The notes: generated by a model not told the origin, from the letters alone. Shown: positions 8,639 to 16,353, counted from the stretch's first letter. The stretch: 64,000 bases of DNA from an uncultured bacterium (GCA_905214495.1 CAJMLW010000003.1:54439-118438); one strand, 5' to 3'. Translations and numbers: made by a program.

Positions 8639-8942
8639 GAATAGATATCACATGGGAGTATAATACTTTTTGCTAATAATAATATCTATTTGCGAATGCA
8701 TTGGTGCATAACATTTTATAAGTATTTATCATTGATATGCTGAATAGTAAGGTGGCGATGGGGCTCTAAATCCGACTTTGGCCCTGCGGAGGCCGCAGGC
8801 CGTAGTCAGACCCGGCCGGTGGAGGATTTAGAGCCTTATCGCTACCTTGTTCGGCACCAATGAAAAGGTAATATAATTAGTACATAATAGATATTATTAT
8901 TTGATGCATAATTAGGATTGGCTTTCATGTGATATCTATTCC
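8639..8942. repeat. Nested long palindrome with A-type core, copy 3
   Basis: A 304-bp concentric imperfect palindrome. The outermost arms GGAATAGATATCACATG (8639-8655) and its complement (8926-8942) are perfect. Further in, AATAATAATATCTATT and CATTGGTGC recur in inverted form, then the inner arms (8749-8773 and 8823-8847, AAGGTGGCGATGGGG matched by an arm differing only by G-T wobble changes), then an A-type core in reverse orientation (starts GACTTTGGCCC, ends CCACC-complement). There is no gene in the 8410-8993 interval; this structure fills half of it. Confidence 0.85.
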
Positions 8943-8993
8943 TTTTCGTCTATAAATATTGTACAATTAAGGTATATGAACGGAGGTATATCT

Positions 8994-9572
8994 ATGAAGG
9001 CCTATGTACAAGTTTATACCGGTGAAGGCAAGGGTAAAACGACGGCTGCTATCGGCCTCGCTATACGTGCTATAGGCGCTGGCAAAAAGGTTTTATTTTT
9101 ACAGTTTATGAAGTCTAAAGTGTATAGTGAACATAATATTTTACCGACCCTCAAAAATATTACATTAGAAACTGTAGGTAAACCGTTTTTTATCATCAAG
9201 GAAGGCATGAAGAGCAAGGATGAGCTCGCCAAATGGGGTGATGAGGTAGTTGTATTTGAATCGGGAAATCCGCCTAAGGATTATGTAGCGCTTATTGAAA
9301 AGGGCTACGAACGCGCGTTAGAAGCTGTTTCTAGTGGCGACTATGATTTGGTGGTTCTCGACGAATATAACATGGCTTTGTTCTTTGAACTCATTGATTG
9401 GAAAAAGACGGAGGCTCTATTAGAGGCTCGTAATCCTGAAACCGAAGTGGTGTTTACGGGACGCGGGGCACCGCAAGAACTTCTTGACGCAGCCGATCTT
9501 GTGACGGAAATGAAGGAAGTTAAGCATTATTACATGCAAGGTGTAATGGCTCGTAAGGGCATTGAAAATTAG
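8994..9572 (+). CDS. cobO: Cob(I)yrinic acid a,c-diamide adenosyltransferase (CobA/BtuR type)
   Basis: 192 residues. Adds the 5'-deoxyadenosyl group from ATP to cobalt in corrinoid synthesis or salvage. YVQVYTGEGKGKTTAAIGLA holds the P-loop variant of this family; VLFLQFMKS, DYDLVVLDEYN and VVFTGRGAPQELLDAADLVTEM are other conserved blocks. I chose ATG at 8994 because CGGAGGT sits 7 bases upstream; the in-frame ATG at 8976 precedes that ribosome binding site. It fits with the B12-dependent methionine synthase in the window. It stands alone after the palindromic intergenic region and is followed within 42 bases by the next gene. Confidence 0.92.
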   Translation: MKAYVQVYTGEGKGKTTAAIGLAIRAIGAGKKVLFLQFMKSKVYSEHNILPTLKNITLETVGKPFFIIKEGMKSKDELAKWGDEVVVFESGNPPKDYVALIEKGYERALEAVSSGDYDLVVLDEYNMALFFELIDWKKTEALLEARNPETEVVFTGRGAPQELLDAADLVTEMKEVKHYYMQGVMARKGIEN

Positions 9573-9614
9573 AGCATACTTTCATAAATCCCATAACCTA
9601 AGGAGGTGATGTGG

Positions 9615-10745
9615 TTGAGTATAGTCGCTATTGTGGCACTCATCGTAGTGCTTTTCATCGTAGCGCTGATCATGATTATCCTACTAACGCCAATCACATA
9701 TAGCATCGAATGGAACGGCAGGACGCCGTACCGCGTAGAATTGTCGGTTAAATGGCTGTGGCGCGTATTGTCGCTGCATCTCGCATATTTTCAGGGCAAA
9801 CCATTTTTTAAAGAACTTTATGTATTAGGTATGCAGAAAATAGGCCCTGTGAAAGAATACGACGAGTGGATTCAACAACGGGTTGATGACGAATATCAGA
9901 AGGCTGTTGATGAATTTGAAAATGATCCGATGGCTGCGCAAGCGGAAGCAATGATAAAAGCCATGCAAGGCGGAGGTCAGGGCGGTACTGAGCCGACTGA
10001 GCCGACAACTGCTGGTGTTTCTGGTGAAAGCCTAGATGCTACGCGCAGTGCAGGGGCATCTTCGGATGAGCCAGGTAAACAAGTTCGCGTTGAGCGTGTT
10101 GATGCATCTAAGGATGATAATAAGGGTGCTGAGGCGCGGGCTGCACAATATGATTCAATCCGCGATAACCCGACGATGAAACCCGGTGATGAAGTGGTGG
10201 AAAAGGTCACTTTCAATAGTGATGGCACCGTAAAAGAGAAGGTATTTACGAAAATAGACGGCTTGAAAGATAGCGTAAAATCGCGCTTTCAGAAACCAGA
10301 TCCTAACGATCCGGTGGCTAGCTTTAAATCGAAAATCCCGACCTTTTGGTTTATGAAACATGTGACGAATACGGAATTGTGGCGTCAATTATTGCTTGTT
10401 TCTAAGCGGTGTTATGACCATTCTAAACCACGAGATATCGCCGTAGAAGGGCGTATCGGCATCGGCGATCCTTTTAAGGGCGGCGTGCTTGCTTCGATGT
10501 TGTACAGCATCTGGCCTGAACAGGCTGAACATATCGAGATTGATTATTTGAATTGGCATTTAGAAGGCAGCGGTCACATTAAAGGACGCATTATTCTAGG
10601 CGCGTTGGCATGGCACGGCACGCGATTCGTGCTTTCACAACCAATGCGTGCACTCATAGCTGAAACGGTCAAGGTCGTTTGGGTTAAGCGCAAAGAAAAG
10701 AAAGAATTAGAACGATTGAAAGCGGAACAAGCCGCTAACGCATAG
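9615..10745 (+). CDS. DUF2953 family membrane protein
   Basis: 376 residues. An N-terminal membrane helix (about 1-25) precedes a DUF2953-like start (TPITYSIEWNGRTPYRVELSVKWLW). A long low-complexity acidic/Ser-Gly insert follows (roughly residues 110-190), and the C-terminal half has RDIAVEGRIGIGDPFKGGVLASMLYSIWP, typical of DUF2953. AAGGAGG at 9600-9606 places translation best at TTG 9615, not at the GTG or ATG inside the ribosome binding site. In Bacillus the homologue (ytfI) sits next to ytfJ/gerW; here too GerW follows. Function unknown. Confidence 0.8.
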   Translation: MSIVAIVALIVVLFIVALIMIILLTPITYSIEWNGRTPYRVELSVKWLWRVLSLHLAYFQGKPFFKELYVLGMQKIGPVKEYDEWIQQRVDDEYQKAVDEFENDPMAAQAEAMIKAMQGGGQGGTEPTEPTTAGVSGESLDATRSAGASSDEPGKQVRVERVDASKDDNKGAEARAAQYDSIRDNPTMKPGDEVVEKVTFNSDGTVKEKVFTKIDGLKDSVKSRFQKPDPNDPVASFKSKIPTFWFMKHVTNTELWRQLLLVSKRCYDHSKPRDIAVEGRIGIGDPFKGGVLASMLYSIWPEQAEHIEIDYLNWHLEGSGHIKGRIILGALAWHGTRFVLSQPMRALIAETVKVVWVKRKEKKELERLKAEQAANA

Positions 10746-10768
10746 TTGACATCAGTGGAGGTACTACG

Positions 10769-11146
10769 ATGGAGAACAGTAACGTAAAAGAAAATTTAGA
10801 AGTCCTTTTTGAGAAGTTCAAAAATATGATTAAGGTGGAAACTGTAGTAGGTGAAGCGGTGCAAATCGGCGATACTACATTGGTTCCATTTGTGGACGTA
10901 ACATTTGGTTTCGGCACTGGCACAAACCACAATACATCTGGCAAGAACCATGAATGTGGCGGCGGTGGTGGCGGTGCTCGCATGGAACCAAGCGCTGTGC
11001 TCGTAATCAAAGGCGAACGCATCGAGTTATTCAACATTAAAGGAAATCCTTACAGCAGCAGCTTTGATCGTCTTATCGGCTTGGTGCCTGACCTCGTGTC
11101 CAAATTGAAATCCGATAAATACATATATCTTAATGACGAACAATAA
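10769..11146 (+). CDS. GerW/YtfJ family protein
   Basis: 125 residues matching the YtfJ/GerW spore-protein family: VGEAVQIGDTTLVPFVDVTFGFGTG near residue 26, a Gly-rich loop GGGGGGARMEPSAVLVIKG, and a C-terminal LIGLVPDLVSKL. In Bacillus GerW is needed for nutrient germination, but family members also occur in non-spore-formers. Good ribosome binding site (GTGGAGGT). It lies 23 bases after the DUF2953 gene and is followed by a terminator, so they form a two-gene operon. No other sporulation gene is seen in the window; the role here is unknown. Confidence 0.88.
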   Translation: MENSNVKENLEVLFEKFKNMIKVETVVGEAVQIGDTTLVPFVDVTFGFGTGTNHNTSGKNHECGGGGGGARMEPSAVLVIKGERIELFNIKGNPYSSSFDRLIGLVPDLVSKLKSDKYIYLNDEQ

Positions 11147-11162
11147 TAGATAGTAAATTTTT

Positions 11163-11198
11163 AATAAGGGTTCATGATGAATTCATGGGCCCTTATTA
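11163..11198 (+). terminator. Terminator after the GerW-family gene
   Basis: AATAAGGG and CCCTTATT arms with inner TTCATGA/TTCATGG pairing, followed by ATTATT. It closes the DUF2953-GerW pair. Confidence 0.6.
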
Positions 11199-11351
11199 TT
11201 ATTTAATAGTATACAATTTAATTATTAGATACTATGTCTCATCTATGATTTTTGAGGGTTTTTACTTGTGAAAGCAAGTTAGATTTGATATAGTAAAAAT
11301 AGTGCATTACATGTTTGTGTAATGAAACTTTACTGTTCAGGAGGATCTCAA

Positions 11352-11810
11352 ATGAAATTAACTAAAAAATTGACAACATTGGCTATTGTTGGTGCTATCT
11401 CCGCTACCACTGCTGTGGCAAGCGCTGCTAACATTGGTTTAGTGCAAATGAGTCAAGTTGTAAATAGCTATCCTGGTTACGGTGCACTCGATATGAAAAT
11501 GCAACAAGTAGATGCACAATACCGTCCACAAATTGAAAAGAAAATGCAAGAAATTGATAAAATTAAAGATCAAGCTCAAGCAGAAGCAGAATTCAATAAA
11601 TCCGTAGCTCCATTGTTACAAAAAGAAAATGACGAAGTGAATAAAATTGCACAACCTATGATGCAAAACATTCACAACGCTATCGAATCCGTTCGCGTTG
11701 AAAAGAAAATGGACGTTGTATTAGACGACCCATACACAATCCGCGCAGCTGATGCAAATAGTAACGTTGAAAATATTACAGATGAAGTAATTAAACGTCT
11801 AAAAAAATAA
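11352..11810 (+). CDS. OmpH/Skp-like periplasmic chaperone
   Basis: 152 residues. A signal peptide (MKLTKKLTTLAIVGAISATT, cleavage likely after ASA near residue 27) is followed by ANIGLVQMSQVVNSYPGYG, the standard OmpH/Skp opening, then a charged helical region (about 50-110) and a short C-terminal beta segment ending VTDEVIKRLKK-like. Skp holds unfolded outer-membrane proteins in the periplasm, so this is direct evidence of a diderm cell. Start ATG at 11352 follows CAGGAGGATCTCAA; the in-frame ATG at 11322 lies upstream of the ribosome binding site. Monocistronic, closed by a palindromic repeat. Confidence 0.88.
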   Translation: MKLTKKLTTLAIVGAISATTAVASAANIGLVQMSQVVNSYPGYGALDMKMQQVDAQYRPQIEKKMQEIDKIKDQAQAEAEFNKSVAPLLQKENDEVNKIAQPMMQNIHNAIESVRVEKKMDVVLDDPYTIRAADANSNVENITDEVIKRLKK

Positions 11811-11838
11811 TATCTTATCTAGCGTTTTAACGTGTGGT

Positions 11839-11927
11839 AAAAGGGATACCCCTCTGAAAGCCTCCACCGGCCGGGTCTGTTCCTTTGGAACAGGGCCAAA
11901 GTTGTTTTCAGAGGGGTATCCCTTTTT
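11839..11927. repeat. Palindromic core-and-arm repeat, copy 4 (A-type core, altered inner hairpin)
   Basis: Perfect arms AAAGGGATACCCCTCTGAAA (11840-11859) and complement (11907-11926) flank a core with the A-type start CTCCACCGGCCGGG and the end GGGCCAAAGTT. The internal hairpin differs from the other A copies: CTGTTCC-TTT-GGAACAG replaces the usual GGCCTGCGG-CCT-CCGCAGGGCC, yet pairing is kept. Ends in CCTTTTTT, so it also works as a terminator after ompH. Confidence 0.85.
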
Positions 11928-11998
11928 TCGTTAATCTCTTTAGATAAAATATTATTTTTTCAGACTGCAGAGAAGAAGGAGATAAGGAGGGGGTTATT

Positions 11999-12592
11999 AT
12001 GTCGATTATGCAGGTTTGTTGGAGTTTAATGCGGTATCCGCGGTCTAAGGGGATTCCGTATATTATGGAGAATGGTACGTTTGATGAAGCGCTAGTTTTT
12101 ATATCGCGTTTGTTTGGCATTATGCTTGGTTTATCGGTGGTGGAAAATGTTATCATATTTTTTATCACGCCTGCGACCATGCTAGATACGATTATATCGA
12201 TTTTAGGCTTTGTTTTTGCCTGGATTTTCTTAAAAGGTCTTTGGTTGATATTGGCCCATTTTTATGTGAAAGCCACTAGTAATCGTGATCTTACGTTTAA
12301 GGACACGTTTATGGCCGTTTCGTATGCGATGGCCTTTGATTTACCTATAACCGTATTGTCCTTACTCGGTGCTGTACTTGTTATTGTATTGAGCCTTGCC
12401 GGAGCGGGTATGATTGCGTTTGGCGTTCAATTTATTTTAGGCCTCATTACGTTTGTATTGGCCCTATATTATATACTTTGTTCACTTGGACTATACCGTC
12501 AAATGTTAAAGACTACATCAATGCATATTATTATCATTGCTATTGTATATACTGTACTTTTAATAAGTGCATCTATGATGTTACGAGTATAG
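11999..12592 (+). CDS. Multi-pass membrane protein, YIP1-like
   Basis: 197 residues with about five hydrophobic helices (around residues 35-60, 62-85, 105-135, 140-165 and 172-195). The layout, an N-terminal amphipathic segment (PRSKGIPYIMENGTFDEAL) and then a five-helix bundle, resembles bacterial YIP1-family proteins, but no diagnostic residues are present, so this is tentative. Start ATG at 11999 has AAGGAGGGGG upstream. It stands alone between the palindromic repeat and a gene remnant on the other strand. Confidence 0.6.
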   Translation: MSIMQVCWSLMRYPRSKGIPYIMENGTFDEALVFISRLFGIMLGLSVVENVIIFFITPATMLDTIISILGFVFAWIFLKGLWLILAHFYVKATSNRDLTFKDTFMAVSYAMAFDLPITVLSLLGAVLVIVLSLAGAGMIAFGVQFILGLITFVLALYYILCSLGLYRQMLKTTSMHIIIIAIVYTVLLISASMMLRV

Positions 12593-12618
12593 GTGAAAGT
12601 TATTTCATAAACATTAAA

Positions 12619-12798
12619 TTATACAATACATGAAATCATACCTAATTTATTGGTAGTAATGTTCATGACTAGAGCGAACCATTTATGATTGCCCTGATGG
12701 CGAAAGACCTTGTAATGGAGAAACTGCGTCCAAGGCGTATTGGTGGTAGTATCCTCAAATTGATTGTGAATATAGGTTTCTAAATTTTCGGGTGTCAT
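12619..12798 (-). pseudogene. MmcQ/YjbR family remnant (N-terminal half)
   Basis: A 59-codon frame starting MTPENLETYIHNQF and continuing TPWTQFLHYKVFRHQG and HKWFALVMNI, which reads as the N-terminal half of MmcQ/YjbR proteins (typical length about 115 residues). It stops soon after the KLG motif, so the C-terminal half is missing. An intact ribosome binding site (AAGAAGGA) precedes the ATG, so a short product may still be made. Function of full-length members is unclear (CyaY-like fold). Confidence 0.65.
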
Positions 12799-12917
12799 GT
12801 AAATCCTTCTTTCTCTCTTACATAATTAGTATATTCTCTTATGAAAGCAACTGCAAGCGATAATACTATATTCTATAGAGATACAGTTATGAAATTAAGA
12901 TATTAGGACTAAGAATG

Positions 12918-12981
12918 TAAAAAAACCTATATATGGTAATAGCTACTGTTTTATGTAACTTACCATTTATAGGTGTTTTTT
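12918..12981. terminator. Terminator after the cupin gene
   Basis: AAAAAACCTATATATGGTAA and a near-perfect complement (about 12958-12981) form a long stem with A and T runs on either side, so it can serve both strands. It lies 3' of the leftward cupin gene. Confidence 0.6.
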
Positions 12982-13025
12982 ATATATAGACATTAAGGAG
13001 AGGAGGAGGTCATATCTATATAATC

Positions 13026-13313
13026 TTATTCAGGTTTATGAACGAGGTTTACGATGAATTCGCTATCTTCAACAAGCGTTGCTTGAATGTAGTTATCGCC
13101 ATTAAATTCAAGAACTTCACCCGGTACGAGTACATGTTCTTCTGTTTCGTTAAGGAATACTTGAACTGTGCCCTTAACAACAGTAAAGATAACATTGGCT
13201 TCAGGATGATTATGTTTTTCTACCTTTTCACCTGCTTTGCCACCTTTTTTTACGATTACATAGTTAGGGCCTTGGAATAATAAACCTAGATCTTTTTTTA
13301 CTGTGCCTGCCAT
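13026..13313 (-). CDS. Small single-domain cupin
   Basis: 95 residues forming one cupin barrel. Motif 1 reads KVEKHNHPEANVIFTVVKG (His-x-His and Glu in the usual metal-site spacing) and motif 2 is PGEVLEFNGDNYIQATL. The second-motif histidine is replaced by Gln or Asn, so metal binding may be altered. Start ATG at 13313 is preceded by AGGAGGTG. A perfect palindrome (13432-13455) lies about 120 bases upstream and may be its operator. Substrate cannot be guessed. Confidence 0.8.
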   Translation of the reverse strand: MAGTVKKDLGLLFQGPNYVIVKKGGKAGEKVEKHNHPEANVIFTVVKGTVQVFLNETEEHVLVPGEVLEFNGDNYIQATLVEDSEFIVNLVHKPE

Positions 13314-13431
13314 GATGCTGCACCTCCTATATCTGAAAGTATATGAGTAATGATTTATCTTATGGTTCTATTATAACTGATATTTCTTATCAATTCTGTT
13401 TCTGTAGCTACACTTTTGTAAGAAATTTTAA

Positions 13432-13455
13432 AATAGAACAGGCCTGTTCTATTTC
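13432..13455. repeat. AATAGAACAGGCCTGTTCTATT palindrome, locus 1
   Basis: A perfect 24-bp palindrome centred on AGGCCT, followed by ACACTATATATGTCC. The same pair of motifs recurs near 46.93 kb and twice near 51.7 kb. It lies upstream of the cupin gene. Looks like an operator or a dispersed small repeat. Confidence 0.7.
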
Positions 13456-13601
13456 ATAGGATACACTATATATGTCCAAAAGTATTTGTATTAACAACAA
13501 TTTTTGTGAATACAAATTTTAGACATGGACAAAAACGAGCGTAAAATTTTACGTTTGCGTTTTCGTTCGTTTTTCGTCCGTTTTAGCGAACGAAATGGTA
13601 T

Positions 13602-14267
13602 TTATTTTTTAGCGATTGTGTATAAGCGTGTGCCGTTTTCTTCGGTGGTAATGAGTTCGAATGCAGGATCGATAGCTTTCACAAAGGCCTCGAACCATGT
13701 TTGGTATGCGAGCATCATGAATTTAGGATCTACGCCTGCTGTGCGCCAGTAGCCAGCTTGTAAGCGGTGGTCGCCAACCCATGTGAAACGGTCTGCGCTG
13801 TCCTCAACGATTTGGTCGCCACCGTCGCAAGGCATGCCGTTTACATAGAAGTTTTGAAGGGCGTTGTAGATGGCAGGTGCCGTATGTTCTTCAAGGTTGT
13901 CTTGAGCTACCACGCCGCACGCTTGACCTTGTACAGCGAAGGCGTCGAGAATCGCAGTTACTACGTGAATGGCGTTTTCATCGGCATTTGTATCGAGCAT
14001 GTCTTTGATGAAAGCCGCTTCGCGTACGGATGCTGTGTTGATTTGGTTGGAGAGCCAACCGTGAATGTTGTTGTGGTCGATGATGTTTTCCAACGGAATG
14101 CTAGGATTGATTGGTTCGCCGTATGTATCTACGGAGATGGAATGCAATTCTTCAGCAAGGTCGTCTACAACCTTTGTTGTTTTTTCAAGAATTAAGTTTT
14201 CACGCTCTACGAGCAATTGGATTTTGCGGTATAACCAGTAGTGAATGTGGCCTAAAAATGCGGACAT
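13602..14267 (-). CDS. Unrecognised protein encoded with the siroheme reductase
   Basis: 221 residues that I cannot assign. There is no signal peptide or membrane helix. The N-terminal third is helical and charged (LVERENLILEKTTKVVDDLAEEL), and the C-terminal third has YWRTAGVDPKFMMLAYQTWFEAF. Two cysteines (QACGVV and GMPCDGG) lie in the middle. Start ATG at 14267 (AAGGAGT upstream) follows the reductase gene by 20 bases on the same strand, so they are probably co-transcribed and may act in one pathway. A hairpin near 13530-13570 (AAAACGAGCGTAAA-type arms) may end the transcript. Confidence 0.7.
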   Translation of the reverse strand: MSAFLGHIHYWLYRKIQLLVERENLILEKTTKVVDDLAEELHSISVDTYGEPINPSIPLENIIDHNNIHGWLSNQINTASVREAAFIKDMLDTNADENAIHVVTAILDAFAVQGQACGVVAQDNLEEHTAPAIYNALQNFYVNGMPCDGGDQIVEDSADRFTWVGDHRLQAGYWRTAGVDPKFMMLAYQTWFEAFVKAIDPAFELITTEENGTRLYTIAKK

Positions 14268-14287
14268 GTGAAACTCCTTTATATTAA

Positions 14288-15244
14288 TTATGCACCTTTG
14301 CGGGCAGTTTCTAGTTTGTTAAGTAAATCGTACACGTTGACGCCGTGGATTTCAGCGGCTTGCCATAGTGGTTCCATCGTAGAGGATGGACAACCGAGGC
14401 ACCCCATGCCGATGCTTTGTAGTACAGGTACTGTATTTGGATAGATGTCCACGATATCGCGGATGATTGTATCCGGTGTAATTGGTTGACCTGGTTCAAG
14501 GCGTGGCGCCTCAACCTCTGGATCATTGCCGTGACCTGGCAAGTTAACAATAGGTTCTGCTGCTTTTACTTCTGTAGGAGCCCCTTCAAGGTCGCCTAGT
14601 ACAGCTTCTTTGAAAGTATCCAAGCCGATGCGGTCGATGAATTCACCCATTCGTTCGATTTGTGCATTTGCTTTGTAATATTCGATGATGCGGTCCACAA
14701 GTGCAAGGGCTTCTTTTTCTGTTGTTACCTCTGCGATGAGATCGCCAATGCGTGGATGCGCACCGCCGCTGCCGCCAGCATAGATGCTCCAGCCCTCAAC
14801 AGAACCGATAACGCCAACGTCCTTCATACGGCTTTCAGTACAAGAATTAATGCAGCCGGACACGCCGATTTTCATCTTGCTAGGCATTTCTTGAGACAAA
14901 TATTTGCGTTCCAATTGCATGCCAAGATGCACGCTGTCTTGTTTAGCCCGTTTACAGAACGTTGTGCCTGGGCAAATCTTGACGCTGCGCACGCGGTTGG
15001 ACACCATGTACGCCGGTTCCATGCCAAGCATTTCCCAAGCGGCATCTACGTCCTCAGCTTTCAAATTCGTAATCATAATGCGTTGGCTGCCAGTTAGTTT
15101 AAGAACAGCGCCAAATTTGTTCGCCACATCAATGTATTTTTGCAATTGATCTGGTTGAATAAAACCCGCTGGAATGCGCGGTGTAATAGCATAACGGCGT
15201 TGGCCGTTTTTAATTCGTTGTAAATTTCCTGCGATTTGAGCCAT
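14288..15244 (-). CDS. Small siroheme nitrite/sulfite reductase-type protein fused to DUF1858
   Basis: 318 residues. The N-terminal half is a sulfite/nitrite reductase ferredoxin-like and siroheme [4Fe-4S] unit (RRYAITPRIPAGFI; C91-x5-C97 in CPGTTFC and C131-x3-C135 in SGCINSC). It is much shorter than assimilatory SiR, closer to the small dissimilatory-like sulfite reductases. The C-terminal 60 residues (TPDTIIRDIVDIYPNTVPVL, then GMGCLGCPSSTMEPL) are a DUF1858 domain, the redox-disulfide module linked to hybrid-cluster proteins. The fusion suggests the CxxC of DUF1858 relays electrons or sulfur to the siroheme domain. The substrate is not decidable from sequence. Confidence 0.88.
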   Translation of the reverse strand: MAQIAGNLQRIKNGQRRYAITPRIPAGFIQPDQLQKYIDVANKFGAVLKLTGSQRIMITNLKAEDVDAAWEMLGMEPAYMVSNRVRSVKICPGTTFCKRAKQDSVHLGMQLERKYLSQEMPSKMKIGVSGCINSCTESRMKDVGVIGSVEGWSIYAGGSGGAHPRIGDLIAEVTTEKEALALVDRIIEYYKANAQIERMGEFIDRIGLDTFKEAVLGDLEGAPTEVKAAEPIVNLPGHGNDPEVEAPRLEPGQPITPDTIIRDIVDIYPNTVPVLQSIGMGCLGCPSSTMEPLWQAAEIHGVNVYDLLNKLETARKGA

Positions 15245-15648
15245 TGTAATCCCCTCTAAATTGTAATGAACTACTTATATTCTATCATATATTTTCACTG
15301 TGAAAGTCTCTATTAGCACATGCTAGAGATGATGTGTTTCGACGGTGTACGTCCAAACGATACATATTCTAGAGAGCTAGTAAGAGATCGTTATGAAATG
15401 ATTGTTATCATCATTTCAAATTACATATACTAGTATAATTCATTTTACAATAAAATAATGTGTCCCAAGCTACAAAAAAGCAAAAATTTTTGGCACTGTT
15501 TCACGTGAAACTAAATACAAAAGTACGGCTCTAAACCTTGATTTGGGGTCGTTTTTTCATGGGGAAAAATATTATTCCTCTTTTTGAAATGAATTTGCTT
15601 GTCACGAGCCTCCTTTTGGAATGTATATAGGTGAAAGGAGGTGATCAG
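15245..15648. other. Divergent intergenic region with parS-like site
   Basis: About 400 AT-rich bases between the leftward siroheme reductase and the rightward DUF1659 gene. It holds a parS-like site (15497-15512). I see no gene; the GTGAAAGGAGGTGATC just before 15649 is the ribosome binding site of the next gene. Confidence 0.6.
15497..15512. promoter_or_regulatory. parS-like site 5
   Basis: TGTTTCACGTGAAACT matches parS at 15 of 16 positions. It lies 11 kb from the parAB cluster. Confidence 0.85.
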
Positions 15649-15855
15649 ATGGCTGAACTAAAACGCACAAAGTTAGTGTTACGTTTTAATATCGGTACGG
15701 AAGAAAAACCGAAGTACAAAGACGTCACTTTCACACGCGTCGCTGAAGAAGCTACTGATGACGCGGTCAAAATCGTCGGTACCGCATTGGCTGGTCTCTA
15801 TGAGAACACCATTGCTGACGTAATACGCGTCAACGAAGTATCCCTTGGTCATTAA
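15649..15855 (+). CDS. DUF1659 family small protein
   Basis: 68 residues: MAELKRTKLVLRFNIG, a central KDVTFTRVAEEATDDAVKIVGTAL, then a beta-rich end. This is the DUF1659 pattern, a Firmicute family of unknown function that is regularly paired with DUF2922, as here. ATG at 15649 follows AAAGGAGGTGATC; the upstream in-frame GTG is part of that ribosome binding site. Confidence 0.85.
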   Translation: MAELKRTKLVLRFNIGTEEKPKYKDVTFTRVAEEATDDAVKIVGTALAGLYENTIADVIRVNEVSLGH

Positions 15856-15979
15856 TGTGCTTTCACTCATAATAGTTAGCACATAATGGCTGCGTGAAGG
15901 TTCGTAGTAATCCAAACCCTGTGGACCTATCGCGATCATTCCCGTCCTTATGTATATGAATTAGAAAGGAGTGCCCAAC

Positions 15980-16201
15980 ATGGCGGATAAACGTGTGGTA
16001 TATCTTAAATTTGCTACAGTCGATGGTAAAAGCGCATCGATCACAATTAGTGGACCTCGCACTGGCCTTACTTTGGAACAAGCTAAAACGGCAGCTAATG
16101 CGCTAGTAGCGAACAAGGTAATCTTAGGCTCTGGCGACGCTCCATTGGCAAGCTTTACCTCTGCCAGTGAAGTATCTACGCAAAGTAAAGATTTGCAATA
16201 A
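15980..16201 (+). CDS. DUF2922 family small protein
   Basis: 73 residues: MADKRVVYLKFATVDGKSAS, TISGPRTGLTLEQAKTAANA and a short tail, typical of DUF2922. Start ATG at 15980 has AAAGGAG upstream. It lies 124 bases after the DUF1659 gene. The two small proteins probably work together, but no function is known. A GC-rich terminator follows at 16284. Confidence 0.85.
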   Translation: MADKRVVYLKFATVDGKSASITISGPRTGLTLEQAKTAANALVANKVILGSGDAPLASFTSASEVSTQSKDLQ

Positions 16202-16241
16202 AACAACATATCTCTGTTATGCGATGAATATCTTATCCCTG

Positions 16242-16274
16242 GTCATATGATAGCCTCGGAACCTGTCATATGAC
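16242..16274. other. Inverted repeat before the terminator
   Basis: GTCATATGA and TCATATGAC separated by about 15 bases. It may be part of the 3' structure of the DUF1659-DUF2922 transcript or a binding site. Confidence 0.4.
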
Positions 16275-16283
16275 GCCTCCCAG

Positions 16284-16312
16284 CGGGCCGCTCTTCGGAG
16301 TGGCCCGTTTTG
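16284..16312 (+). terminator. Terminator after the DUF2922 gene
   Basis: CGGGCCGCTC-TTCG-GAGTGGCCCG followed by TTTTGTTG; UUCG-capped GC-rich stem with one G-U pair. Confidence 0.85.
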
Positions 16313-16353
16313 TTGTATAATGAACCTAGAATTATCTTGATGTAGGAGGAACG

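Noticed and set aside
13435..13452. GAAC...GTTC palindrome as a LexA box
   Set aside because: Gram-positive LexA boxes have four bases between GAAC and GTTC; here there are six, and no SOS gene is adjacent.
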